A stretch of 64,000 nucleotides of DNA from contig NZMW01000004.1 of NCBI GenBank assembly GCA_002694685.1, forward strand, positions 740,632 to 804,631, read 5' to 3'. This document shows, one piece after another, positions 44,544 to 53,424 of this stretch. Source of the stretch: Balneola sp. GTDB taxonomy: Bacteria; Bacteroidota; Rhodothermia; Balneolales; Balneolaceae. How positions within the stretch are numbered: position 1 is the stretch's first letter; each line of letters begins with the position of its first letter. Under the pieces are notes generated by a model that ran no database searches, had not been told where the DNA came from, and worked only from the letters and a program-made list of their open reading frames with translations. Both the position numbers and the translations under genes were made by a program.

Positions 44544-45239
44544 CTAATCAAACTTTGGGTGAACAATCAGATTCTTGTAAGCGTGAACCATGGTTTGTTG
44601 GGAAGCTCCGGCAAAGTACATCATAAAAACAATCAGGTTTGCGATGTTGACCTGAAAATATCCGTTTACATCATACTTCCTCGCAGAAACGGTTGCATTT
44701 TTTGGGATGATTTTAAAAGGGCTGCATGACTGAATTTTCTCAATCAGATCGTAGTCTTCCATAATCATATAATCCTCCCGAAAGCCTCCCAACTCATCAA
44801 ACAAAGAACGGGTAATAAAGAGTGTTTGATCACCGCCCCTGCACATTAACCGATCATACCGGGTGCAGTGGGCGTTAATGTTTAGCAGGGGATGGTCGAT
44901 ATCAAATTGATATCGGTAGCAGCCTGATTTGTAGCCTTCGGAAATAGCACCATCAATATCAGCGGGAAACGAAGAAGGCGGAATGGTATCGGCATGTACA
45001 AAATAGAGAATATCACCTTGGGCTTGCTGAGCTCCATAATTCATTTGAGCAGCCCGTCCTTTTCTTGGTGACTCCAAGCATGTAAACCCATTTTCTTTAA
45101 CTAAGTTTACGGTTTGGTCAGAACTGCCACCATCAACAACAAACAACTGATCTGTGGTTGTTAACGAATTTTTTAAATGGATCAATAAATCCAAAATGGT
45201 CTTTTCTTCGTTGTATGTAGGGACAATGATGCTTAGCAT
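44544..45239 (-). CDS. Family 2 glycosyltransferase (TIGR04283-like)
   Basis: 231 residues. GT-A fold with IIVPTYNEEKTI at the N-terminus, VVDGGSSDQTV, the SPRKGRAAQMNYGA segment and VHADTIPPSS, which holds the DxD-like metal site. The C-terminal part contains GGDQTLFITRSLFDELGGF and MEDYDLIEKI. This combination, including RGRAxQMNxGA, defines the TIGR04283 subfamily (arsenosugar-associated GT2) found in marine bacteria. The acceptor is unknown here. ATG 45239. It converges with the helicase and diverges from the DUF547 gene. Confidence 0.9.
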   Translation of the reverse strand: MLSIIVPTYNEEKTILDLLIHLKNSLTTTDQLFVVDGGSSDQTVNLVKENGFTCLESPRKGRAAQMNYGAQQAQGDILYFVHADTIPPSSFPADIDGAISEGYKSGCYRYQFDIDHPLLNINAHCTRYDRLMCRGGDQTLFITRSLFDELGGFREDYMIMEDYDLIEKIQSCSPFKIIPKNATVSARKYDVNGYFQVNIANLIVFMMYFAGASQQTMVHAYKNLIVHPKFD

Positions 45240-45335
45240 TCAAATACTTAGTAAGACTGTAAGGGTTCAGTAGGTCTATACGATATGTAAAGGAACTTAG
45301 ATGTACTTGCGAATATTCAAAAAAAGAAAAGCAAA

Positions 45336-46154
45336 ATGAAGAATTTTATTTTTGGACTGACAATCTTAATGGCAGCTGTGATATCAATTTATGATGTCAA
45401 GGCCCAAGGAGAAGCAATGATGGATTCAGTGAATATAGAAGAACAGACAATCCCTGAATTATCAGTTCAGTTGATTGAGAACCTGCAGGCGGGTGAATCA
45501 ACAGAAGAAATAGAGTCGATATTGGCTAACATTTCAGAGTCCGAACTAAAGGAAGCACTCGATACAGAAGGAAAACGAAAAGCTTTTTGGCTGAATGTGT
45601 ACAATGCGTATGTGCAGATAATACTGATAGAAAATCCGGATTTATTCAAAGACCGTGATTCAATTTTTGGATACAATTTCTTTTCATCACCCCAAGTTAC
45701 CATCGCCGGGAAAGAACTGAGTTTTGATGATATCGAACATGGCATTATTCGTCGCTCTAAGAATAAACTTTCCGGTGGGTATGCCAATAAAATTTTTGTA
45801 GGAGATTTTGAGAAGAAATTCCGCTGGGAAAAAGTAGATCCTCGTATCCATTTTGCACTGAATTGTGGAGCGGCCGCTTGTCCGTTTATCGCTGCATATT
45901 ATCCTGAGCGTGTAAACGAGCAATTGGATATCAGCTCTAAGCAGTATCTGGAGAAAACAACGGATTACTATCCCGAAGAAAACCGCGTGGTCGTAAACAA
46001 ATTGATGAGTTGGTTCCGGGCTGATTTTGGTGGAAAAGACGGTTCAGTAAAAATGCTAAAGGAATATGGGATTATTCCCCAGGATGCTGACCCATCTGTT
46101 GACTTTAAAGAATACGACTGGACTCTTGAATTAGGCAACTACAAAGAGATCTAG
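45336..46154 (+). CDS. DUF547 domain secreted protein
   Basis: 272 residues with a signal peptide (about 1-23, ending VKAQ). The DUF547 domain covers about residues 80-230 and has its hallmarks: KAFWLNVYNAYV, DDIEHGIIR, DPRIHFALNCGAAACP (the conserved HFALNCGAxSCP signature) and the LMSWFRADFGG region. The activity is unknown; the conserved Asn, His and Cys suggest a papain-like or related fold. The gene lies divergent to a TIGR04283-like glycosyltransferase, an association I recall from other marine bacteria. Confidence 0.93.
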   Translation: MKNFIFGLTILMAAVISIYDVKAQGEAMMDSVNIEEQTIPELSVQLIENLQAGESTEEIESILANISESELKEALDTEGKRKAFWLNVYNAYVQIILIENPDLFKDRDSIFGYNFFSSPQVTIAGKELSFDDIEHGIIRRSKNKLSGGYANKIFVGDFEKKFRWEKVDPRIHFALNCGAAACPFIAAYYPERVNEQLDISSKQYLEKTTDYYPEENRVVVNKLMSWFRADFGGKDGSVKMLKEYGIIPQDADPSVDFKEYDWTLELGNYKEI

Positions 46155-46159
46155 TCCAG

Positions 46160-47236
46160 TTAAAAAGCCTCACCAATAGTTAAGGCAAAACCACTGACTC
46201 CTTTTCCGAAGCCTGCATCCAGGCGAATATTGACTTTCCGTTCGGTATCGATCATGTATCGAAGTCCGGGTCCAACGGTCCATTTAAATTCGGAGAGGGT
46301 AAAGTCTGAAAGGGAAGGGGCTACATCACCTACAGAGGCAAAGGCTACGAAACCAAAGCGTTTGTAAATTGGAATACGGTATTCTGATTGAAGGGTAAGG
46401 TAGTTATTATCCCTATAGCGACCTTCGAGGTAACCGCGCATCTGTTTGGGCCCGCCAAGCAGTGCAAGCCGCTGAAAGGGAACCTCGCCGCCGGTAGTCT
46501 CAGCAAAGAAGTTGATGCCAAGCGTATGATCAAATTTATTGGTTTGAAAAGTGCTGGCGTCTATTGTTATTTGATGGAATTTAAAATCACTCCCCATCCA
46601 TTTACGGTCCATTTGAGCTTTGAATTCAAGGAATTCTCCATCTTTGGTATAAAAGATATTGTCACGGGTATCATAGATGGAAGTTATGCCAAAACCTGAA
46701 TTAATCCCTCCGGATACGCCATCAGGTTCATTGGAATCAAGTAATCCATTCTGTTTTATGCTTGTGATGTCATATCCGTCGTACCAGTAACTGAGTCCGG
46801 CATATATATCATCACTTACTTTCCGTAAAGCTGAAACTTGAACCCGCGGGAAATTTACCCGGTAGGTTTCTTCATTACTATCTGGTGTGTTATTACCAAT
46901 GCCATAGTATTTGTAGGTATATCGGTAGTAACCAACTTCACCCTCAAACCGCCAGTCATTATCGTAAAGATAAAGTTCGTAGGGAAAGTAGATCAGAAGC
47001 TGATTCTCCAGAGTGTATGCAGCTCCGAAATTGATCTGGGAAGGTTTCAGTGAAGTTAGATTACTCTCGAAATCAAAGGTTAAAATTCCAAGGCCGCCAA
47101 AGGCAAAGCTGGTTTCCTCGGTATAAAAAGCGACAGGAAATCCCCGTAGAGATGTATTCTTAATTTGAGCCTGAACGCTATATATAGAAGATAATGCGAT
47201 AGCGATTGAAAGGAAGAAAAGCTTCAAAGCTCGCAT
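46160..47236 (-). CDS. BamA/TamA-like outer-membrane beta-barrel protein
   Basis: 358 residues with a signal peptide (about 1-23, ending VQAQ). No POTRA domain is seen; the whole mature protein is a barrel domain of the bacterial surface antigen (D15/Omp85) type. Supporting features are the repeated aromatic/polar strands, SIYDTRDNIFYTKDGEFLEFKAQ, the RGYLEGRYRDNNYLTLQSEYRIPIYKRFG segment with the barrel-lumen RGY motif (VRGF-like), and a C-terminal strand ending in Phe. Such short forms may be translocation-independent porins or lipid-related barrels. The histidine kinase gene lies 12 bases upstream on the same strand. Confidence 0.85.
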   Translation of the reverse strand: MRALKLFFLSIAIALSSIYSVQAQIKNTSLRGFPVAFYTEETSFAFGGLGILTFDFESNLTSLKPSQINFGAAYTLENQLLIYFPYELYLYDNDWRFEGEVGYYRYTYKYYGIGNNTPDSNEETYRVNFPRVQVSALRKVSDDIYAGLSYWYDGYDITSIKQNGLLDSNEPDGVSGGINSGFGITSIYDTRDNIFYTKDGEFLEFKAQMDRKWMGSDFKFHQITIDASTFQTNKFDHTLGINFFAETTGGEVPFQRLALLGGPKQMRGYLEGRYRDNNYLTLQSEYRIPIYKRFGFVAFASVGDVAPSLSDFTLSEFKWTVGPGLRYMIDTERKVNIRLDAGFGKGVSGFALTIGEAF

Positions 47237-47248
47237 TAAAGATCCCTT

Positions 47249-48457
47249 CTATAGTTCCAGAGGAATTGAAATGGTGATATGTGTTCCTTTTCCTTTTTCA
47301 GATTCTATTTGAAGTGTCCCCTTCATCGTTTCAACCAGATGGCGGGCCAGTTTAAAACCAAACCCAAATCCACGCTCATGATCAGTTCCTTGCGTAGATT
47401 CTGCCTCATCGGCTAAAATATCATTAATCTGAGCCTCGGTCATGCCCACTCCACTGTCTTTTACAGAAGCAACTAATTCGATCTCGGGTCTCTTAATACT
47501 CAAATCCACCTCAACGGAGCCATTTTCGGGTGTGAATTTGATTGAGTTTGAAATCAGGTTTCCAAGAATCTGAAGTATTTTGTGTTTAGAAAAAGAGAGG
47601 TCCTGATGGTTACTCTCTAATTCCACTGTATAATTTATGGATTTATTTAACGCCTGAGGCTGATAAAGGTCTTTGAGCTTTTTCTGTAGAAGCTCGAGTG
47701 ATAGTTGGTTTTGAGTAAGCTTCTTTGACTCGGATTCTCCCTTATAGTTACTTAATATTTCATCAGCAAGATCAAGTACCGAGCGCCCACCTTTATTGAT
47801 AAGCTCAAGCAACTGCATGAACTCATCCATTTTACTATCCTCGGCTTGGTCCCGAAGAATTTCAGCAATACCAATAATTCCACCAATAGGGCCGCGTATA
47901 TCATGGCTGACTTTACGCTGAATTTCTTTCAGTTCTTCAACATTATGCCGCATCAGTTTTAGCTTATGCTCATACTCAATACGAGTGATGACCTCATTGG
48001 CAATAATCTTCAGAAAGGCTTCTTTTTCAGGGGTAAGATCGTGTGCACCTTTATCCATCACACACAAAGCTCCAATACGATGTCCATCAGGAGTTTCTAA
48101 AGGAACGCCATAGTAATAACGAATATGAGGATCTTTAGTAACGTAGTCCTTGTCTTTGAAACGCTCATCACTCGTCATGTCTTCCACTTCCACAGAATCT
48201 TCTTCCAGGATTACGTACTGACATACTGTTTCTTCACGAGGAATTTGCTGGAGGTCTAATCCAACGTTTGATACCGTCCATTGCGTGGTAGTATCCAGCA
48301 GGTTAATTAAAGAAATAGGGGTTCCGGCAACATGAGCGGCAAGACGAGTTAGATCGTCTAGCTTACCATGTATTTCAGAGTAATCGATATCATATTCTGA
48401 TAGTTTAAGAGCTCGCTCAAATTCGTTATTAGGGATCGGAGCTATTTGTTTGGACAT
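47249..48457 (-). CDS. Soluble GAF-domain sensor histidine kinase
   Basis: 402 residues, no membrane segment, hence cytoplasmic. A GAF domain covers about residues 28-165 (LTRLAAHVAGTPISLINLLD, VCQYVI, YYYGVPLETPDGHRIGALCVMD), of the type that begins with a Cys-containing pocket. The HisKA helix holds the phosphorylated His185 in RKVSHDIRGPIGGI. The ATP-binding domain shows N box LGNLISNSIKFTP, G1 KDSGVGM and G2 GFGFGFKLARHLVE. No response regulator is adjacent, so the partner is unknown. ATG 48457. It may be cotranscribed with the barrel gene downstream. Confidence 0.92.
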   Translation of the reverse strand: MSKQIAPIPNNEFERALKLSEYDIDYSEIHGKLDDLTRLAAHVAGTPISLINLLDTTTQWTVSNVGLDLQQIPREETVCQYVILEEDSVEVEDMTSDERFKDKDYVTKDPHIRYYYGVPLETPDGHRIGALCVMDKGAHDLTPEKEAFLKIIANEVITRIEYEHKLKLMRHNVEELKEIQRKVSHDIRGPIGGIIGIAEILRDQAEDSKMDEFMQLLELINKGGRSVLDLADEILSNYKGESESKKLTQNQLSLELLQKKLKDLYQPQALNKSINYTVELESNHQDLSFSKHKILQILGNLISNSIKFTPENGSVEVDLSIKRPEIELVASVKDSGVGMTEAQINDILADEAESTQGTDHERGFGFGFKLARHLVETMKGTLQIESEKGKGTHITISIPLEL

Positions 48458-48473
48458 GTAAAGGGGTAAAAAG

Positions 48474-49370
48474 TTATTCTTTGTTTAGGTTCCAAATATC
48501 TACGCGGTCTAAAGCAATATACGGAACAGCCACATGGTTCAGATTGGTATTAATTCCAATATCGGCAGGTCTTCCCGGAGTTTTAATTAGAATTTTGTTA
48601 ACAACTCCGTCATAAAAACGAATGCTTGAGTCCTGCTGACTTGCAACCAGTAAATTTTGTGACAAGAACTCCAGTCCGTCAAAAAAGCCGCCATCTAATG
48701 TTCCATATTCGCTTAGTGTTTTATCACCATCGAATGATCGGAAAATCTGGTTACCACCCCAAGGGGCCAACACGAACTCATTATTATCCGGGTTTAAGGT
48801 AATACCATTTGGAGCTTCAGGGAGGGAGTCAAGGAATATTGTAGCTGTACCGTTCATCACCTGATAAACTCTTGGATTTCCAGTATCGGTGACAAAAAGA
48901 GTGCCATCACTATTAGCTGATACATCATTCAGAAAACCAATTTCAAAATCAGTAAAATCAACAAAATCAGTTTGCTCTCCGGTTGTTTTGTTGAAGCCAT
49001 GAACTCCCAAAACATCAGCAGCCCAGAGTGTTTCATTTACAATAAACATCCCGCGGGGAGCATGAAGGGGATATTCAGTAGTGCCGGTCATAAATTCACG
49101 ATCTAATATATTTCCCTCAGCGTCAGTCTTGGTTATAAATCCGTTTGAATCCTGAGTGTTGCCACCTCCGGTAAAGTTGGAAATGAAATAAACCTGCTGG
49201 TCAGGGTCATAACGAACGGCTTCAGGCCCGTCAAGACCGGTAACTGTGAATGCAATGTGGGAAGAATCCTGAACGGTCTCCCAATCTATGTTCGAGGATT
49301 GGTTTTGATCAGGAGCACATGAAGTAATGAATAGCGCTGCGAGTAAAAGGGATACAAACGATTTAAGCAT
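48474..49370 (-). CDS. SMP-30/NHL-like beta-propeller lipoprotein
   Basis: From ATG 49370 it has 298 residues with a lipoprotein signal peptide (LLLAALFITSC, Cys about residue 18); an in-frame start at 49412 would add 14 polar residues and is less likely. The mature part is a six-bladed propeller of the SMP-30/gluconolactonase or NHL type: GPEAVRYDPDQQVYFISNF, APRGMFIVNETLWAADVLGVHGF, NDVSANSDGTLFVTDTGN and PNGITLNPDNNEFVLAPWGGN. A lactonase activity is possible but the metal-binding Glu/Asn/Asp set was not confirmed. The kinase gene starts 16 bases after its stop-side neighbour. Confidence 0.82.
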   Translation of the reverse strand: MLKSFVSLLLAALFITSCAPDQNQSSNIDWETVQDSSHIAFTVTGLDGPEAVRYDPDQQVYFISNFTGGGNTQDSNGFITKTDAEGNILDREFMTGTTEYPLHAPRGMFIVNETLWAADVLGVHGFNKTTGEQTDFVDFTDFEIGFLNDVSANSDGTLFVTDTGNPRVYQVMNGTATIFLDSLPEAPNGITLNPDNNEFVLAPWGGNQIFRSFDGDKTLSEYGTLDGGFFDGLEFLSQNLLVASQQDSSIRFYDGVVNKILIKTPGRPADIGINTNLNHVAVPYIALDRVDIWNLNKE

Positions 49371-49453
49371 ATCTATAAAATTTAATAAGTGATTGTTATC
49401 ATTATACCCCAAGCAGAAAAGGGAAGCACCAAGAATGATGCAGAATGTACGTT

Positions 49454-50140
49454 TTAGTTGTTGAATGTGGAAATATCCCGGATTTCGAAATAGTCTTCTT
49501 TATCCCAGTCAGTATTTATTACAATTCCGCCAATCAATAAGAGGGGGCTTTCGCCTAAGTTCTCTGCACTGGTTGACGTTATGTCGGTCAACTCTCGTTT
49601 AATCTGATTGTAAGCTATATCCGTTGTTGTTTTGATAGGGTCATCAGCTTCTTTGATTTCATTATAGTTTTCAATCAGTAGCTTATTTACCTGTCCTTGC
49701 TGGTAATCATTATGAGAAATCATCAGCACGCTGCCTTCCTTAACATTTTGAAGTCCTGCTATTAATGAACCACAACAGGTTGAGTTTCCACTTTGGCCTT
49801 CACGATTAATTTCTCCGGTTGTTCCGTTTTCCGAAATGCCAATGTGAGGTCCGTATAGAATGACTGCTCCGCCATTTTCAGGGATGTGACTGGCAAAAGC
49901 TCCAAAGCCGGTTTTTCCTGTAAAAGGAATTCCCGAAATACCGCCAAAACGAAAGGGTCCTGGTCCTGCAAATATCTTGCTTAAAGCGTTAAAAGAATTA
50001 TTGACCTCATCGCTGCAAATGGAGGTCCCCCAAATACACTGTTCAGGGTCCATATTATTTTTGCCTAGTTCCTCAAGTATGGTTTTTTCAAGGGTTGAAA
50101 GAGATTGAGCTTTGGGATATTGCTTAGTTATATAATCCAT
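49454..50140 (-). CDS. LCIB-like protein (probable beta-carbonic-anhydrase fold)
   Basis: 228 residues, no signal peptide. The core motifs are SICSDEVNNSF (C42, D44), FGGISGIPFTGKTGFGAFASHIPE (in two parts, FGGISGIPF and GKTGFGAFASHIPE), ILYGPHIGIS (H99) and NSTCCGSLIAG (C122, C123). These match what I recall of the algal limiting-CO2-inducible protein LCIB/LCIC family, a carbonic-anhydrase-like fold in which zinc is held by Cys-His-Cys with an Asp beside it. The order C42-D44 ... H99 ... C122/C123 fits such a site. If active it would hydrate CO2 in the cytoplasm. ATG 50140. It lies upstream of the SMP-30-like gene with an 83-base gap. Confidence 0.68.
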   Translation of the reverse strand: MDYITKQYPKAQSLSTLEKTILEELGKNNMDPEQCIWGTSICSDEVNNSFNALSKIFAGPGPFRFGGISGIPFTGKTGFGAFASHIPENGGAVILYGPHIGISENGTTGEINREGQSGNSTCCGSLIAGLQNVKEGSVLMISHNDYQQGQVNKLLIENYNEIKEADDPIKTTTDIAYNQIKRELTDITSTSAENLGESPLLLIGGIVINTDWDKEDYFEIRDISTFNN

Positions 50141-50234
50141 GCCTTATTTTTTTAGATGATTTGAGTGAATATAACGAAATCTGTATTTCATGTTTCACTC
50201 TCAAAAAGTACCTAAATAGCCATTACAGGCCATT

Positions 50235-50264
50235 TATGGAACCGCTTCTCAAAACGCTTCCATA
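50235..50264. repeat. Imperfect palindrome in the 50.14-50.54 kb gap
   Basis: TATGGAA (50235-50241) and TTCCATA (50258-50264) are inverted around CCGCTTCTC...AAAACGC, with a related TTATGGTACCGC about 60 bases on. The function is unknown. Apart from this and a possible 20-codon frame, nothing is seen in the gap between the LCIB-like gene and the next plus-strand gene. Confidence 0.4.
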
Positions 50265-50419
50265 AGACCAATCATATTAATTTATTGTAAACAGCTGTTT
50301 AATTTACCCTTATGGTACCGCTTTTTAGGCTGCTCTGGCGGTTATAGGGGATTCTGTGGAAGATCATAGATTTCATCTATCGAGAGAAGCATGACTTCTG
50401 TTGAAAAGGGGGATAAATT

Positions 50420-50482
50420 ATGGGTGTAGTAAAAATCAAAGGACATCAACACAGACGTAAACTTAAAAGAGAGACAAATTAA
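50420..50482 (+). CDS. Possible 20-residue basic peptide
   Basis: ATG 50420, preceded by AAAAGGGGGATAAATT with a strong G-rich ribosome site rare in this window, opens a 20-codon frame with eight Lys/Arg and two His residues, ending TAA at 50482. It lies 56 bases before the secreted adhesin-like gene and could be a leader peptide or chance. No homologue is recognised. Confidence 0.25.
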   Translation: MGVVKIKGHQHRRKLKRETN

Positions 50483-50537
50483 CACTCCGAAAGACTTGAT
50501 TTGGTTACTACTCACTCACTCAAATAACATAAGACTC

Positions 50538-51062
50538 ATGAAGAAAGCTACTTACATATTATCTGCACTATTATTGACAACAATCTTTGCAACGAATGCT
50601 GTTGCCCAGGTAACTCACCTTAGAACTTTTGAATTAAAACCATTTAATGAAATTGTTTTCGACTCTGAAACGGAGATAATAATTATCAAAAGCACCAGAA
50701 ATCAACTATCCATTTCCGGTGATTCAACTTTTATTGCTGAATTTGAAGTAGAAAACAGTGAGAATAAGCTCTCCTTTGAGCTGGATAAAGATCAAAGTGA
50801 AAAAGTAGTTCGCGTAATTGTTGAATACACAACACTTGACCGAGCAGTAACTTCAGGAAGTGGCCAGTACTACTTTGTGAAGCTCGACGAAGAAAATCTG
50901 AAGATCTATAATGAAGACGGGAAAATAAGCCTGCGGGGAAGAACCGATAGCATAAAAATCTATTCTGAAAAAGGGGAGAATGATTTCAGCAACCTTACCG
51001 TCAAAAACATGTTGGCCTATCTGGGAGAGGCTGCTACCATCCTTGAGCCAAAGAACCAATAA
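50538..51062 (+). CDS. Secreted GIN/DUF2807-like protein
   Basis: From ATG 50538 the protein has 174 residues with a signal peptide (MKKATYILSALLLTTIFAT...AVAQ, about 24 residues); an in-frame start at 50496 would place polar residues before it. The mature part is a beta-helix-like run (FNEIVFDSETEIIIIKSTRNQLSISGD and so on, in strand-turn repeats) as in the head-GIN (DUF2807) domain of putative autotransporter-adhesin-like proteins, but it is shorter than usual (about 150 against 200 or more residues). Surface or periplasmic location is expected. A terminator follows 19 bases after the stop. Confidence 0.65.
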   Translation: MKKATYILSALLLTTIFATNAVAQVTHLRTFELKPFNEIVFDSETEIIIIKSTRNQLSISGDSTFIAEFEVENSENKLSFELDKDQSEKVVRVIVEYTTLDRAVTSGSGQYYFVKLDEENLKIYNEDGKISLRGRTDSIKIYSEKGENDFSNLTVKNMLAYLGEAATILEPKNQ

Positions 51063-51080
51063 TTTCCGAATAACAATACT

Positions 51081-51118
51081 AACCACAGTAATCGAGATAA
51101 AGATTGTTGTGGTTTTTT
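51081..51118 (+). terminator. Intrinsic terminator after the DUF2807-like gene
   Basis: AACCACA (51081-51087) pairs with TGTGGTT (51108-51114), with an inner AATC/GATT pairing extending the stem, followed by TTTTTAT-type T tract. It closes the preceding transcript and separates it from the deaD leader. Confidence 0.8.
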
Positions 51119-51376
51119 ATTTTAAATAAGAAAGAGAATTGGCAGGATTAATGCGTATCTTTAAGGCTTACTGAATTTGTGAGTTCACGATAAGACTGGA
51201 ACAATACATTTCCGAAAGGAAACTTTTCAGGTTTATAGAACCTTGCTGGCCTTTATGAATCAAGCAGTCGTGCTTGCCTCTTGTCATTAGCTCACCTCAT
51301 AATTAATGATTCCGGGCAAGATCTACGCGCAGCACAAATTTCTTTGAACGGGATAACAACGTTTAAAAATATATAT
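51119..51376 (+). promoter_or_regulatory. Long leader region of the deaD-like gene
   Basis: About 258 bases between the terminator and the ATG hold no supported gene. They contain the perfect hairpin CAAGCA-GTCG-TGCTTG (51261-51276) and the imperfect GAAAGGAAAC region. Long structured leaders are typical of cold-shock csdA/deaD messages, which autoregulate (established for Enterobacteria); here it is inference. Confidence 0.45.
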
Positions 51377-53182
51377 ATGTCATCGTTCAAAGAACTGGGC
51401 TTGTCGCCCGAAATATGCCAAGCCGTTGAAGATCTTGGCTTCGAAACCCCAACTGAAGTACAAGAGAGAGCTATTCCTACTATTTTAGCATCTCAGCGCG
51501 ACTTGATTGCGCTTGCTCAAACCGGGACCGGAAAAACGGGTGCATTTGGAATGCCCGTGCTTCAACAAGTGGATGCTAACTCAAGTAACGTGCAAGTATT
51601 AGTACTTTCACCAACTCGTGAATTAGCTATACAGATAGAAAAAGATTTGAAGGCTTTTGCCAAACATCAGAAGGGAATTAAAACGGTTGCGGTATATGGT
51701 GGAGCTAATATCTCTACTCAAATCCGTGCGCTAAATAAAGGTACTCAAGTTGTAATCGGAACACCCGGCCGTATGCTGGATTTGATCCGCCGCCGTAAAC
51801 TTGACGTAACCAACGTTCGTTCTCTCATTTTGGATGAAGCGGATGAAATGCTGAATATGGGATTCCAGGACGACTTGGATGCTATTCTCCATGACACGCC
51901 GAAGGAAAAACAAACTCTGCTATTCTCGGCTACCATGCCTAAGCAGATTTCCAAAATGGCGCATAAGTACATGAACAATCCGGAAGAAATTCAGGTGAAT
52001 GCCCGAAACTCCGGCGCGCTTAACGTAGAGCACCATTATTATATGGTGAATGCAAAAGATCGCTATGACGCATTAAAGCGTATTGCTGATGTGAATCCTG
52101 ATGTATATGGAATTATTTTCTGCAGAACACGTCGTGAGACCTCAGAAGTAGCTTCAAAGCTATCAAAAGAAGGATATAATGCTGATCTGTTGAACGGAGA
52201 CTTGTCTCAGTCACAGCGTGATGAAGTGATGAATCGCTTTCGAAGTAAAGAATTACAACTGCTTGTGGCCACTGATGTTGCTGCTCGCGGACTTGATGTT
52301 GATAACCTTACCCATGTAATTAACTACAACCTTCCGGATGATCTGGAAGTATATATTCACCGTAGTGGCCGAACCGGCCGTGCAGGAAATAGCGGTATAG
52401 CTGTTTCAATTATTCACACCCGGGAAATGGGCAGAATTCGTGCTTTAGAAAAAATGTCCGGTAAAGAATTCATCAAGCAGGATGTTCCAAAGGGAGCTGA
52501 AGTTTGTGGAGTTCGAATGATGGACATGGTAGAGAAACTTCGTGCTACTGAAGTAAATGAAAAGCAGATCGAGAAGTATTTGCCTGAAGTGTATGAGAAA
52601 TTGGCTGATTTAGGATGGCAAGATCTTATTAAGCACTTTGTATCCATGGAATTCAACCAAATTCTTGAATACTACGAACAAGCCGGAGATATCAATGCTA
52701 CTGCTGGCCGTTCTAAGAATAATAATAACCGTAAAAACAACTCTCGTAAGAGTAACGGCAGAAGCAATTCTGGTGGCGGTGTTAATAGTAACCGACTTGC
52801 AGAAGAGGGCTTTACACGCTATTTCTTAAACATCGGTAATCGTGATGGATTGAATCCGGCGAGATTGATGGGTGTTGTGAACGAACAAATGAATGGCAAA
52901 AAGCCTGACTTTGGTAAAATCGATATCCAGAATAACTTCTCATTCTTTGAAGTAGAAGAAGGGTTCGACTCTAAATTATTTGATGCTATGAACGGCACTC
53001 ATTTTGAGGGACGTGAAATTGGTGTTGAGCTGGCAAAGCCGGATACGAGCGGTAACGGCTCAGGCGGTTCATCCAATTCTAATGGTTCAGGTAAAAGAGG
53101 TGGATCGAGCAGCAAAGGAGACGGTGGCTTTAAAAAGAAAGGCCGTAATAAGAGACAACGCAAAAATAGATCTTACTCATAA
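51377..53182 (+). CDS. deaD: DEAD-box RNA helicase DeaD/CsdA with DbpA RNA-binding domain
   Basis: 601 residues from ATG 51377; an in-frame TTG at 51281 would add 32 residues unlike the family. Helicase motifs: Q motif [71 protein letters not shown] dimerisation-like helical region follows, then a DbpA RNA-binding domain (RYFLNIGNRDGLNPARLMGVV ... GREIGVELA) at about residues 470-555. The C-terminus is Gly/Ser/Lys/Arg-rich. This order is that of DeaD/CsdA, which works in ribosome assembly and cold shock. A strong terminator follows the stop. Confidence 0.93.
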   Translation: MSSFKELGLSPEICQAVEDLGFETPTEVQERAIPTILASQRDLIALAQTGTGKTGAFGMPVLQQVDANSSNVQVLVLSPTRELAIQIEKDLKAFAKHQKGIKTVAVYGGANISTQIRALNKGTQVVIGTPGRMLDLIRRRKLDVTNVRSLILDEADEMLNMGFQDDLDAILHDTPKEKQTLLFSATMPKQISKMAHKYMNNPEEIQVNARNSGALNVEHHYYMVNAKDRYDALKRIADVNPDVYGIIFCRTRRETSEVASKLSKEGYNADLLNGDLSQSQRDEVMNRFRSKELQLLVATDVAARGLDVDNLTHVINYNLPDDLEVYIHRSGRTGRAGNSGIAVSIIHTREMGRIRALEKMSGKEFIKQDVPKGAEVCGVRMMDMVEKLRATEVNEKQIEKYLPEVYEKLADLGWQDLIKHFVSMEFNQILEYYEQAGDINATAGRSKNNNNRKNNSRKSNGRSNSGGGVNSNRLAEEGFTRYFLNIGNRDGLNPARLMGVVNEQMNGKKPDFGKIDIQNNFSFFEVEEGFDSKLFDAMNGTHFEGREIGVELAKPDTSGNGSGGSSNSNGSGKRGGSSSKGDGGFKKKGRNKRQRKNRSYS

Positions 53183-53208
53183 GCAGTAAGACTTTATTAA
53201 AAAGTTTA

Positions 53209-53242
53209 AGCACAAATCCAGTAATGGGTTTGTGCTTTTTTT
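53209..53242 (+). terminator. Intrinsic terminator after deaD
   Basis: AGCACAAATCC (53209-53219) pairs with GGGTTTGTGCT (53226-53236) with a single G-T pair and a six-base loop, followed by TTTTTT. A convincing rho-independent terminator for the helicase transcript. Confidence 0.9.
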
Positions 53243-53276
53243 ATGTGAATGAATTTGGGATACGGATCAAAAAAAT

Positions 53277-53417
53277 GCTCCGACGCAGAGCGTCAGAGCA
53301 AGGTTGGTTAGATAGCCTAAATCATCTTCTTTTAGGATTAAATGGCTGCACATAAAATCAGAGCAATGATGCAATCCTAAAAGAAGGTTTCCTCGCTCAG
53401 ACGCTCTGCGTCGGAGC
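53277..53417. repeat. Nested 141-bp inverted repeat downstream of hisI
   Basis: Outer arms GCTCCGACGCAGAGCGTC (53277-53294) and its exact complement (53400-53417) enclose inner perfect 14-bp arms CTTCTTTTAGGATT (53326-53339) and AATCCTAAAAGAAG (53373-53386). Each outer arm is itself a palindrome around GACGC-AGA-GCGTC. It ends eight bases from the hisI stop. Related units occur at 54006-54086. Confidence 0.85.
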
Positions 53418-53424
53418 GGATAGG

